This document shows, one piece after another, positions 35,101 to 42,944 of a stretch of 64,000 bases of DNA. The position numbers and the translations under genes were made by a program. This stretch comes from Pseudomonas fluorescens (GTDB lineage Bacteria; Pseudomonadota; Gammaproteobacteria; Pseudomonadales; Pseudomonadaceae): NCBI RefSeq assembly GCF_902498195.1, contig NZ_CABVIY010000002.1, forward strand, positions 434,001-498,000. Direction: 5' to 3'. The notes under the pieces were generated by a model, which was not told the origin of the DNA, did not search any database, and saw only the letters and a program-made list of their open reading frames with translations. How positions within the stretch are numbered: the first letter of the stretch is position 1; every line of letters starts with the position of its first letter.

Positions 35101-37509
35101 TTACTCGGACAGTTTGTACGCAATCACATAGTCACCCTGTTTGGTGCCCAGCGAACCGTGACCACCTGCAACGACCAGCACGTATTGCTGGCCGTCCTTG
35201 CCGGTGTAGGTCATTGGCGTGGTCTGCGCGCCGGCCGGCAGGCGGCCTTCCCACAGTTGCTTGCCGTTTTTCACGTCGTAGGCACGCAGGTACTGATCCA
35301 GGGTGCCGCTGAGGAAACCGACGCCACCGGCGGTGGTGAAGGTGCCGCCCAGGCTTGGCACGCCCATGCTCAGGGGAACCGGAACCGGCGAACTGTCGCG
35401 CACGGTGCCGTTCTTGTGCTTCCAGAGCACTTTATGGGTGGTCAGGTCGACCGCCGCCACGTAACCCCAGGCGGGTGCCTGGCACGGCAGGCCCATCGGC
35501 GACAGCAGCGCTTCGAGGACGACGCCGTATGGCGCGCCTTTGTTGGGTTGCACGCCTTCGGTTTCGCTTTTGCGCGGGCCTTGGGCGGCGATGTCGGCGG
35601 CCGGGATCATTTTCGACTTGAACGCCATGTAGCTCGGGTTCACGAAGGCGATCTGACGCACGGGGTCGACCGAGATACCGCCCCAGTCGAACACGCCGAA
35701 GTTACCCGGATACACGATCGAGCCCTGCAACGACGGCGGGGTGAACGGGCCGTCGTAGCGCATGGATTTGAAATCGATCCGGCAGATCAGCTGGTCGAAC
35801 GGGGTCACGCCCCACATGTCGCGTTCCTGCAACGGCGGCGGCATCAGGTTGAGGTCGGATTTCGGCTGGGTTGGCGAGGTGTGGTCGCCTTCCACCGCGC
35901 CTTGCGGCACCGGCACTTCATTGATCGGCACGATGGCCTGGCCGGTGCTGCGGTCCAGCACGTAGATGCTGCCTTGCTTGGTGGAGGCCAGGACCGCTGG
36001 CTTCACGCCATCGGCGGTTTTCAGGTCCATCAGGGTCGGCTGGCCGCCGACGTCCATGTCCCACAGGTCATGGTGGGTGAACTGGAAGTGCCAGCGCACT
36101 TGGCCGGTGGCGATGTCCAGGGCGGTCAGGCCGGCGGCGTGCAGTTCCGATTCCGGCGTACGCGCGCCACCGAACTGGTCCGGGGTCTGGTTGCCCATCG
36201 GCAGGTAGAGCATGCCGAGCTTTTCATCGACGGCGAACATCGACCACATGTTCGGCGAGTTGCGGGTGTAGGTCTTGCCTTCGGCAATAGGCGTGGTGTC
36301 GTCCGGGTTGCCGCTGTCCCAGTTCCACACCAGTTTGCCGGTGTGCACGTCGAACGCACGGATCACGCCGCTTGGCATGTCGGTGGAAACGTTGTCGGTG
36401 ACGTGGCCGCCAATCACCACCAGGTCCTTGGTAACCGCGGGCGGCGAGGTGGAATAGTAACCGCCGGCAGTGAAGCTGCCGATGTTGGCGCGCAGGTCGA
36501 CCTGGCCCTTGTCGCCGAAGTCTTCGCACATCTTGCCGGTGTCGGCGTTGAGGGCGATCAGTCGGGTGTCGGCGGTCGGCAGGAAGATGCGGCGCGGGCA
36601 GATGCTGGCCGCCGGAGCGCTGGCGCTGCCGGTCGGGCTCTGTTCGGAGGCATACACCGCGTCATCGTGATAGGTCACGCCCCGGCAGGTCATGTGCGCC
36701 CAACCCTTGAAGTTCGCCGCGTTCTGCGTGGAGAGCTTCGGATCGAAACGCCAGATTTCCTTGCCGGTGTCCGGGTCCAGTGCGATTACCTGGCTGTGCG
36801 GCGTGCACACGTAGAGCATGCCGTTGACTTTCAGCGGGGTGTTTTCGGCGGTGGTTTCGCCCGGGTCGTTGGGGCCGGGCAGGTCGCCGGTGCGGTAGGT
36901 CCAGGCCGGCACGAGCTTGTTCACGTTTTGCGGGGTGATCTGCGCCAGTGGCGAGTAACGATCGCCGTGGGCGCTGCGGCCGTAGGAGTTCCAGTCGCCG
37001 TCCGGCATGGCCGGGGCGGTGTTGGTCATGCCCGGCACGCTGTCGCGGTCCAGTTGACCCTTGATTTCACCGGGGTGGGTGAACTGGCTGGCCAGTGCGG
37101 CTGCGCCTGCAATCACAACGGCCACGCTCAGGGCACCGGTGCCCATCGGTGCGGCGCCTTCGCGCAGCAGCGGACGGCGGAACCACGGCAGCAACATGAC
37201 GATGCCCAGCGCAAACAGCATCGCCAGGCGTGGCACCAGTTGCCACCAGTCGAGGCCGACTTCCCACAGCGCCCACACCGTGCTGGCGAACAGCACCAGT
37301 GCATAAAGGCCCAGGGCCGCGCGGCGGGCGGCGATCAGCAGAATGCCAGTCAGCGCCAGGCCGATACCGGCCAGCAGGTAGTACAGCGAGCCGCCGAGCA
37401 GGCTCAGCTTGATACCGCCCGCCAGCATGGCCAGGCCCATTAGCAGAAGCAGGACGCCGAGCAGGCTCGGCAGCAGACGGCTTCGACTCAAAGCACCATC
37501 AGTGCTCAT
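35101..37509 (-). CDS. gcd: PQQ-dependent membrane-bound glucose dehydrogenase
   Basis: Gcd oxidises glucose to gluconate in the periplasm and passes electrons to ubiquinone. The 802-residue product has about five N-terminal membrane helices (residues 10-150), then the eight-bladed PQQ propeller beginning DWNSYGRSAHGDRYSPLAQI, with TPLKVNGMLYVCTPHSQVIALD and the late WGYVAAVDL blade. It is adjacent to the sugar porin gene in the same direction, so glucose entry and oxidation are encoded together. A REPIN separates the two. Confidence 0.95.
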   Translation of the reverse strand: MSTDGALSRSRLLPSLLGVLLLLMGLAMLAGGIKLSLLGGSLYYLLAGIGLALTGILLIAARRAALGLYALVLFASTVWALWEVGLDWWQLVPRLAMLFALGIVMLLPWFRRPLLREGAAPMGTGALSVAVVIAGAAALASQFTHPGEIKGQLDRDSVPGMTNTAPAMPDGDWNSYGRSAHGDRYSPLAQITPQNVNKLVPAWTYRTGDLPGPNDPGETTAENTPLKVNGMLYVCTPHSQVIALDPDTGKEIWRFDPKLSTQNAANFKGWAHMTCRGVTYHDDAVYASEQSPTGSASAPAASICPRRIFLPTADTRLIALNADTGKMCEDFGDKGQVDLRANIGSFTAGGYYSTSPPAVTKDLVVIGGHVTDNVSTDMPSGVIRAFDVHTGKLVWNWDSGNPDDTTPIAEGKTYTRNSPNMWSMFAVDEKLGMLYLPMGNQTPDQFGGARTPESELHAAGLTALDIATGQVRWHFQFTHHDLWDMDVGGQPTLMDLKTADGVKPAVLASTKQGSIYVLDRSTGQAIVPINEVPVPQGAVEGDHTSPTQPKSDLNLMPPPLQERDMWGVTPFDQLICRIDFKSMRYDGPFTPPSLQGSIVYPGNFGVFDWGGISVDPVRQIAFVNPSYMAFKSKMIPAADIAAQGPRKSETEGVQPNKGAPYGVVLEALLSPMGLPCQAPAWGYVAAVDLTTHKVLWKHKNGTVRDSSPVPVPLSMGVPSLGGTFTTAGGVGFLSGTLDQYLRAYDVKNGKQLWEGRLPAGAQTTPMTYTGKDGQQYVLVVAGGHGSLGTKQGDYVIAYKLSE

Positions 37510-37615
37510 AGTGTGATTCTCCGTGACGTTTCAAGTAGTCCCGCGCAGGTTCACTGTAGATGATGATCCTGCGCGGGCAGGGTTCAGTTAAAAACGGTTG
37601 GGGCGCCGCATTCCC

Positions 37616-37706
37616 TTGTGGGAGCGGGCTTGCTCGCGAAAGCGCCGGGTCAGACGGCATTTGCATCGACTGACACGCCCTCTTCGCGAGCAAGCCCGCT
37701 CCCACG
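37616..37706. repeat. REPIN, GCGGGCTTGCTCGCGAA family
   Basis: The left arm TTGTGGGAGCGGGCTTGCTC and the complementary right arm ending at 37705 are separated by about 40 bases. The element lies between the oprB stop and the gcd start, where it may damp readthrough. Confidence 0.9.
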
Positions 37707-37722
37707 GGTTTTTGCGTGACGC

Positions 37723-39105
37723 TTAGAAAGTCGACTGGATCTTGATCCCGCCAATCAGCGCGTCATCGACCTTGTCCACGCCACCGGGGTGGCGGATGTA
37801 TTGCAGGTTCGGGCGCACGGTCAGCCAGTTCGTGACGTGCACGCCGTAATAGAGTTCGGCGCTGTATTCGGTGTCCTGGGGTGGCAGGAACGACGGGTCG
37901 TCGTAGTCGAAAACCCCGTGGGCCTGATTGGTCGCCTCGGCGTTCTTGCGATAGGCCGGGTTGACGTGCACACGGGCCATGGCAAACCCGATGTCATCCC
38001 TGGCACGGGCATCGAGCAGGCCTTTGTAGACGACGCCGGCCTGGACATAGTTGTCGATGGCGTTGGTTTTCTTGTCGTGCATCGTGCCGTTGGCGAACAG
38101 GCTCAGGCCGCGCGAATGGTCGCTGGCCTTGCTGGTGATCTGCTGCTGAATACCCAGCCACACCCCGTGTTTGCTCGACGCACTGCGGTAGGCCTCGCCA
38201 CTCAGGGCGGCGGGCTGGCCGTGGCTGTCCTTGTAGGCGTCGGTGGCATTGGCGTTGCTGTAGTAGTAACCGGCGCGGTATTCGCCCGGCAGGCCGTTGG
38301 GTTTCGGCGTCCACACCAGTTCCACCGGCAGGATGGCGCCCTGGGTGCCGCTGCCGCTGAGCTTGAAACCGTTGCCGCGATCAAGGTTCGACGGGTTCTG
38401 CTCATACGCGCCGACTTGCGCGTACAGCTCCGGCGTCAGGTGATATTTGACTCGCATCGCCCACTGGCTGACCGGCCAGTTGTACCAGATACCACCCACC
38501 CAGTTGCCCACCTGGGAGCCGCAGAACGCCAGGTTCTGGAAGTCGCAGGGGAAGCTGTTGAAGTCTTCGCCTTCGCCAAAGCGGCCGACCTTGATGTCGA
38601 GCGTCTGGTCGAGGAATTTCTGCTGGTACCACATCTGCGTCAGGCGCCAGGTCTGCCCCCGGCCCCAGACTTCCTGGGCCGAGGTAAAGCCGCCGACGCG
38701 CGGATCGTTGAGGCGGTCGTTGCTGATGTTGTTGCCGCTGCGTTCGGTGACGGTCAGCTGGAATTCGGCGTCGTCCCAGCCCAGGATCTTCTGCAAGTCC
38801 AGGTGCGTGCCGAAGCCGAACTGGTCGCTGTAGCGCGCGGTGCGGTCGTGGTCGTAGCCACCGTGTAGATTGCTGCCCATTTCGCCGGTGTAATCGACCT
38901 TGAAGTCGTAGCCTTTTTCCGCGAGTTCGGTGCGCGTGCCATTCCAGTCGCCCAGCATCCACGGCGAGTCGCTGTCGAAGGCCGGGGCGGCCTGTACGCA
39001 GGTGGCGAGGCTCAATGCGGTGAATCCGCCAATCAGGTTCAGGGGTTTCTGGCGGGCAACCGGCGTTGAGACAGCGCTGTCTTGCGAAAATCGTAAATCG
39101 GGCAT
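37723..39105 (-). CDS. oprB: OprB-type carbohydrate-selective porin
   Basis: The 460-residue outer-membrane beta-barrel has a long signal peptide ending near CVQAAPAF. OprB-family segments are visible, such as WMLGDWNGTRTELAEKGYDF, FGFGTHLDLQKILGW, and the C-terminal strand ending in Phe (GGIKIQSTF). A cysteine pair in FPCDFQNLAFCGSQ is also typical. It admits glucose and other sugars to the periplasm, where Gcd acts. The ribosome-binding site is weak, so the exact start within the leader is less sure. Confidence 0.93.
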   Translation of the reverse strand: MPDLRFSQDSAVSTPVARQKPLNLIGGFTALSLATCVQAAPAFDSDSPWMLGDWNGTRTELAEKGYDFKVDYTGEMGSNLHGGYDHDRTARYSDQFGFGTHLDLQKILGWDDAEFQLTVTERSGNNISNDRLNDPRVGGFTSAQEVWGRGQTWRLTQMWYQQKFLDQTLDIKVGRFGEGEDFNSFPCDFQNLAFCGSQVGNWVGGIWYNWPVSQWAMRVKYHLTPELYAQVGAYEQNPSNLDRGNGFKLSGSGTQGAILPVELVWTPKPNGLPGEYRAGYYYSNANATDAYKDSHGQPAALSGEAYRSASSKHGVWLGIQQQITSKASDHSRGLSLFANGTMHDKKTNAIDNYVQAGVVYKGLLDARARDDIGFAMARVHVNPAYRKNAEATNQAHGVFDYDDPSFLPPQDTEYSAELYYGVHVTNWLTVRPNLQYIRHPGGVDKVDDALIGGIKIQSTF

Positions 39106-39494
39106 AGAGAAGAAATTCTTGATCTTTTTCTGGGGAATGAACGGAAACAGCAGAATTGAAGGGAGTAGCGGAAGCGTTTCAGCTGGAATGTGCGCAAGGA
39201 TAATGTTCTGTTACAAATAGAGAAAGCGCTTTTACTGACATGCATCGTTTCGGATTTGGTAACAGTGCGCGCCCGGGTGATGCTTTTTGTAGGAGCGAAC
39301 ATGCTCGCGAAGAACCTGTGAGCGCCGCGTGAATCCAGACTGCACGCGTCATCGTTAACAACCATCGCGAGCAGGCTCGCTCCTGCAAGACTCCTGCATT
39401 CCAGAATCACCTACATTTAACAGACCGCTTCCCCCCAATGACGCCCTCCGCTAAGGTGCGCGGTTTTCCATCCCTACAACGCTGAAGGCCCGGC
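39106..39494. other. oprB-VF530 divergent intergenic region
   Basis: This 389-base gap holds the upstream region of oprB on the minus strand, a degenerate REPIN at 39288-39388, and a short leader for the VF530 gene. The oprB-proximal part is AT-richer. I see no further gene. Confidence 0.6.
39288..39388. repeat. REPIN, GTAGGAGCGAGC family, imperfect
   Basis: The left unit GTAGGAGCGAACATGCTCGC carries two changes from the core. The right unit GCGAGCAGGCTCGCTCCTGC carries one. The arms therefore no longer pair fully. Confidence 0.85.
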
Positions 39495-39725
39495 ATGACC
39501 GAACAGAGCAACGACCCGCTGCACGGCGTCACCCTGGAGCACATCCTCAACGCGCTGGTTGAGCACTACGAATGGTCGGGGCTGGCCGAACGCATCGACA
39601 TCCGGTGCTTCAAGAGTGACCCGAGCATCAAGTCGAGCCTGACCTTCCTGCGCAAAACCCCCTGGGCGCGGGAAAAGGTCGAACGCCTGTACGTGAAGCT
39701 GATGCGTACCAAGCGACCGCTCTGA
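39495..39725 (+). CDS. VF530-family (DUF2132) small DNA-binding-like protein
   Basis: The 76-residue protein matches the VF530 family throughout: [39 protein letters not shown] and PWAREKVE. Structures of this family show a helical fold proposed to bind DNA. No role is proven. A GAAGG site precedes ATG 39495. It is followed after two bases by a membrane protein gene. Confidence 0.9.
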   Translation: MTEQSNDPLHGVTLEHILNALVEHYEWSGLAERIDIRCFKSDPSIKSSLTFLRKTPWAREKVERLYVKLMRTKRPL

Positions 39726-39727
39726 AC

Positions 39728-40381
39728 ATGCACATCCGGCCTGCCCTGCAGCGTCGTTTTGTTGCCGTGGCCGCCGTCCTCGGCTGGGCGGGATTAAGCA
39801 TTCAGCTGTACCTGATTTTCCATTCACGCTGGACGCTGGGGGCCAGCCTGTTGGGCGGGCTGATGAGCCTCTTCAGCTACTTCACCGTGCTCAGCAATAC
39901 CCTGGTGGCGACCGTGCTGACCTGTGAACTGACGTCCCGCGAATCGGCGGCGCGCCGCTGGTTCTTGCAGCCGTGGGTCAGCAGCGGTATTGCGGTGAGC
40001 ATCGCCGTGGTCGGCCTGGCGTACAGCCTGTTGCTGCGCCATTTGTGGCATCCCGAAGGCTGGCAATGGCTGGCCGATGAGTTGCTGCACGATGTGATGC
40101 CGCTGCTGTTTCTCATCTATTGGTGGGGCCGGGTGCCCAAGGGCACGCTGCGGTTAAGGCACATCGCGCTGTGGGTGATTTATCCGGTGGTGTACTTCGC
40201 CTATTCGCTGTTGCGCGGGCATTTGCTGGCGACGTATCCGTATCCGTTCATCGATGTGGATAAGTTGGGTTATCCACAGGTGTTTCTCAATGCGGGCGGG
40301 ATATTGGTGGGGTTTGTGGCGGTTGCGCTGGTGCTGATCGGGCTGGATCGGTGGTGCGGTGGCAGGGTCAGGGATTTGTAA
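39728..40381 (+). CDS. Pr6Pr-family membrane protein
   Basis: The 217-residue protein has six hydrophobic segments and the Pr6Pr/FAR-17a/AIG1-like features FSYFTVLSNTLVA, LLHDVMPLLFLIYWW and WVIYPVVYFAYSLLRG. The family function in bacteria is unknown. Eukaryotic AIG1/ADTRP relatives hydrolyse fatty-acid esters. It is probably co-transcribed with the VF530 gene and is followed by a REPIN. Confidence 0.82.
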   Translation: MHIRPALQRRFVAVAAVLGWAGLSIQLYLIFHSRWTLGASLLGGLMSLFSYFTVLSNTLVATVLTCELTSRESAARRWFLQPWVSSGIAVSIAVVGLAYSLLLRHLWHPEGWQWLADELLHDVMPLLFLIYWWGRVPKGTLRLRHIALWVIYPVVYFAYSLLRGHLLATYPYPFIDVDKLGYPQVFLNAGGILVGFVAVALVLIGLDRWCGGRVRDL

Positions 40382-40395
40382 TGCCTGGAGGATCG

Positions 40396-40471
40396 CCTTC
40401 GCGAGCAAGCCCGCTCCCACATGTGATCGGCGTGCACCGATCTACTGTGGGAGCGGGCTTGCTCGCGAAGG
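40396..40471. repeat. REPIN, GCGGGCTTGCTCGCGAA family
   Basis: The 26-base arms (40396-40421 and 40446-40471) are exact complements separated by 24 bases. It lies between the convergent Pr6Pr and siderophore-reductase genes and is the last full REPIN in the window. Confidence 0.92.
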
Positions 40472-40485
40472 GGCCGGTGAGGCAG

Positions 40486-41277
40486 TTATTCCTCGTCGCT
40501 GTCATCCAGGCGCCAGTAGCCCACCGCCTTGACGTACTGATCGTCAAGCCCATGCTCATCCAGCAATACCCGGCGAATCTGCCGCGACACCTTGCTCTCG
40601 GTCGCGACCCAGGCATATAGGCTGCCAGCGGGAACCTGGACCTGGCGCACGGTGGTCAGCAAATGATCCTTGCCCCCTTCGCGCAGGACCCAGATCACAT
40701 TGACCTCGGCAGCGCTTTGCAGCACTTGCTGCTCCTTGCCGTTTTCCACTTCGATGATCACCAGCGCACGCCGATTGGCCGCCAGGCCTTCGAGGCGTCG
40801 GGCGATGGCGGGCAGGGCGGTTTCGTCGCCGATCAGCAGGTAGCTGTCGAAGATGTCCGGGACGATCATCGAGCCCCGTGGTCCGCCGATGTGCAGGTAC
40901 TGGCCGGGTCTGGCCTGTTCGGCCCAGGTCGAGGCGGGGCCGTCGCCGTGCAGGACGAAATCGATGTCCAGTTCCAGCGCATCCAGGTCGTAGCGTCGAG
41001 GGGTGTAGTCGCGCATGGCCGGCATCGGGCCGTTGTCTTTGCCGCCGCCCAATACCAGGGTTTCCAGCGCCGCCTGTTCCGCCGCGTTCTGCGGGAACAG
41101 CAGTTTGACGTGGTCGTCCGTGCCGAGGCTGACGAACCCCGCCAGTTCAGGTCCGCCCAGCGTGATGCGGCGCATGCGCGGGGTCAGGTCGACCACGCGC
41201 AGCACTTCCAGGCGGCGACGTTTGATTTCATGCATGACGCGGTGAATGGATTGCGACGGATCGATGACTTCGGTCAT
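40486..41277 (-). CDS. Siderophore-interacting FAD-dependent reductase (YqjH-like)
   Basis: The 263-residue protein has the SIP architecture. A FAD-binding barrel carries MRRITLGGPELAGF, DDHVKLLFP, the RDYTPRRYD flavin motif and WAEQARPGQYLHIGGPRGS. A NAD(P)H-binding-like C-terminal domain follows (LIGDETALPAIARRLE). Such enzymes reduce ferric siderophores in the cytosol to release iron. The gene overlaps the PadR regulator stop by four bases, so the pair is one operon, as expected for a YqjH/YqjI-type system. Confidence 0.9.
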   Translation of the reverse strand: MTEVIDPSQSIHRVMHEIKRRRLEVLRVVDLTPRMRRITLGGPELAGFVSLGTDDHVKLLFPQNAAEQAALETLVLGGGKDNGPMPAMRDYTPRRYDLDALELDIDFVLHGDGPASTWAEQARPGQYLHIGGPRGSMIVPDIFDSYLLIGDETALPAIARRLEGLAANRRALVIIEVENGKEQQVLQSAAEVNVIWVLREGGKDHLLTTVRQVQVPAGSLYAWVATESKVSRQIRRVLLDEHGLDDQYVKAVGYWRLDDSDEE

Positions 41278-41849
41278 TCGGCGGTCTCCTGGGCAGGTGC
41301 AACGGCGGGGCCGTCGACGATGGCTTTGGCGGTGTTGTTGAGCAGGTCACGCACCCGCAGGATCTCTTCAGGGCTCCAGCGACCGTGGTGCATTTGCAAG
41401 GCATGGCGCAGGTTGTGCACCGCTTCATGGATCTCCGCTGGACGGTCATGACCGCGCAGCGAACGCTTGCTGACCTCGATGCGCATGCGCACGCCATCCA
41501 GCGCAATCGCCTGGTCTTGCAATGAAAGACGTCCGGCGTCGGTCACGCTGTAGCGTTTTTTTCCGCCTTCGGCGTCGCCCAGAATCATTTCGCTTTCTTC
41601 CAGAAAGGTCAGGGTCGGGTAGATCACGCCCGGGCTCGGGCTGTAGGCGCCGTCGAACATGCTTTCGATCTGGCGGATCAGGTCATAGCCATGGCAGGGC
41701 TGCTCGGCGATCAGCGCCAGCAACAGCAGCTTCAGGTCGCCGGGGGCAAATACCCGTGGCCCGCGCCCGCCGCGTTCGCGGGCGGGGCGTTTTTCGAAGC
41801 CGTCACGGCCGTCGCCGTGTTCTCGATGGGGTGAATGATGGTCTCTCAT
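41274..41849 (-). CDS. PadR-family metal-responsive repressor (YqjI-like)
   Basis: The 191-residue regulator has a His/Arg-rich N-terminal tail (MRDHHSPHREHGDGRD), a winged helix with LIAEQPCHGYDLIRQIES and SPSPGVIYPTLTFLEE, and a coiled C-terminal dimerisation part. The tail plus the neighbouring siderophore reductase mirror E. coli YqjI, a nickel-sensing PadR repressor of yqjH. The E. coli tail is richer in cysteine. A 22-base inverted repeat lies 24 bases before the ATG and suggests autorepression of the operon. Confidence 0.87.
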   Translation of the reverse strand: MRDHHSPHREHGDGRDGFEKRPARERGGRGPRVFAPGDLKLLLLALIAEQPCHGYDLIRQIESMFDGAYSPSPGVIYPTLTFLEESEMILGDAEGGKKRYSVTDAGRLSLQDQAIALDGVRMRIEVSKRSLRGHDRPAEIHEAVHNLRHALQMHHGRWSPEEILRVRDLLNNTAKAIVDGPAVAPAQETAE

Positions 41850-41872
41850 TTCTCGTCTCTCTCGTCGTGTTT

Positions 41873-41894
41873 AGATACAACTTAAGATATATCT
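41873..41894. promoter_or_regulatory. Inverted-repeat operator upstream of the PadR gene
   Basis: The half-sites AGATACAACTT and AAGATATATCT form an 11+11 inverted repeat with 9 of 11 positions symmetric and no spacer. It lies 24-45 bases upstream of the PadR start, where a promoter would be expected. I infer it to be the PadR binding site. Confidence 0.7.
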
Positions 41895-42351
41895 TTACGT
41901 GGAGGCAAGGAGTTTTTCAGGCGCAGCGGCTTCACCGGATGAGTGGTGGCGTCGCCGAGGAGACGTCAATTCCGGCCTGATCCGACATAATTTCTTACGT
42001 CTCGGGGTAATTGTCGGAAAGTTGAGCTATTACTCTATTGTTGTTGGAGTATATATTCTAAAAACCACTCAAGTCCCCGTATTTAAAAGTTGAAGTTGCT
42101 GTATGGTTTTTTAGGGAAAACTGTATGTAAGGCGTAACTTACAGGCATCTTTTTGCTTTTCTATTATTCGTGTTTTTTTCTTTCCCATCATGGGGTGGTT
42201 GAACTACGCGTTCATCGGAAGTTGCCTGCTTACATTCGATTGCGAAGCATCGATGATGTTTCGGCGTTGAGATATCAAACGGCCATGATCGTGAAGGTCT
42301 GTGTTGTTTGAAGTTTCAATGAACTAATCCTTTCAAGAAAACAGGTACTGA
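41895..42351. other. AT-rich upstream region of the fimbrial operon
   Basis: This stretch of about 450 bases has no credible gene. It is markedly AT-rich between about 41985 and 42350, with runs such as TATATATTCTAAAAA and GGTTTTTTAGGGAAAA. It probably holds the promoter and leader of the fimbrial operon and could bind nucleoid silencers. I cannot fix a promoter with confidence. Confidence 0.6.
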
Positions 42352-42834
42352 ATGATGTTCAAGAAATTCGCAATCGCTGCTCCCCTGGCCGTTCTCGCAC
42401 TCGGCTCCTCCATGGCCTTCGCTGCGGGCGAAGCCACTCATTCCATCAGCCTCGTGGCCCATGTGCCGACCAATGGCTTCTACGTGGTGCCGACTGACCC
42501 GGACCTGGTCAACAAGGACCAGGACATGAGCTACCAGCCGACCACCGGCAAGATGGGCGAAGTCAACGGTTTCTTCGATGTGCGCAATAACAACGGTTCG
42601 GTTCACGCCAGCCTGGAAAGTTTGCCGAAGCTGATCGCGGGTGCCGAAGCGATCGATCTTCAAGTTTCCTTTAACAACAAGGTATTGACCACCACTCCGC
42701 AAATGGTCGTGGGTGAAGCTGAATCCGACGTGAACTACCGTGCACCGCTGAACATCAAGGCAGTGGGTACCACTTTCGTCCCGGGTGATTACACCGGTTC
42801 GGTGGCAATGGTTTTCGATGCTGTGACGCCTTGA
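42352..42834 (+). CDS. CS1-type fimbrial major subunit
   Basis: The 160-residue preprotein has a signal peptide cleaved near SMAFA and a mature domain of the CS1/CblA (alpha-fimbrial) type: SISLVAHVPTNGFYVVPTDP, then GKMGEVNGFFDVRN, and a C-terminal GDYTGSVAMVFDA strand. These pili assemble by donor-strand exchange through an alternate chaperone-usher route. It is the first gene of the operon, and a strong hairpin follows before the usher gene. Confidence 0.9.
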   Translation: MMFKKFAIAAPLAVLALGSSMAFAAGEATHSISLVAHVPTNGFYVVPTDPDLVNKDQDMSYQPTTGKMGEVNGFFDVRNNNGSVHASLESLPKLIAGAEAIDLQVSFNNKVLTTTPQMVVGEAESDVNYRAPLNIKAVGTTFVPGDYTGSVAMVFDAVTP

Positions 42835-42879
42835 TCGACCGATCATGCACTAAGCGCTCATTTCTATAAGTAGCGTTTC

Positions 42880-42911
42880 CCGGCGGACATCCAAGCTGGC
42901 TTGTCCGCCGG
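42880..42911 (+). other. Intercistronic hairpin between fimbrial subunit and usher genes
   Basis: CCGGCGGACA (42880-42889) and TGTCCGCCGG (42902-42911) form a perfect 10-base stem. The 12-base loop can itself pair as CCA/TGG. No U tract follows, so it likely stabilises the subunit transcript or partly ends transcription rather than stopping it. Confidence 0.75.
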
Positions 42912-42944
42912 ATTTCAACTTGTTCGTAATCAGAGTACGAGTTC

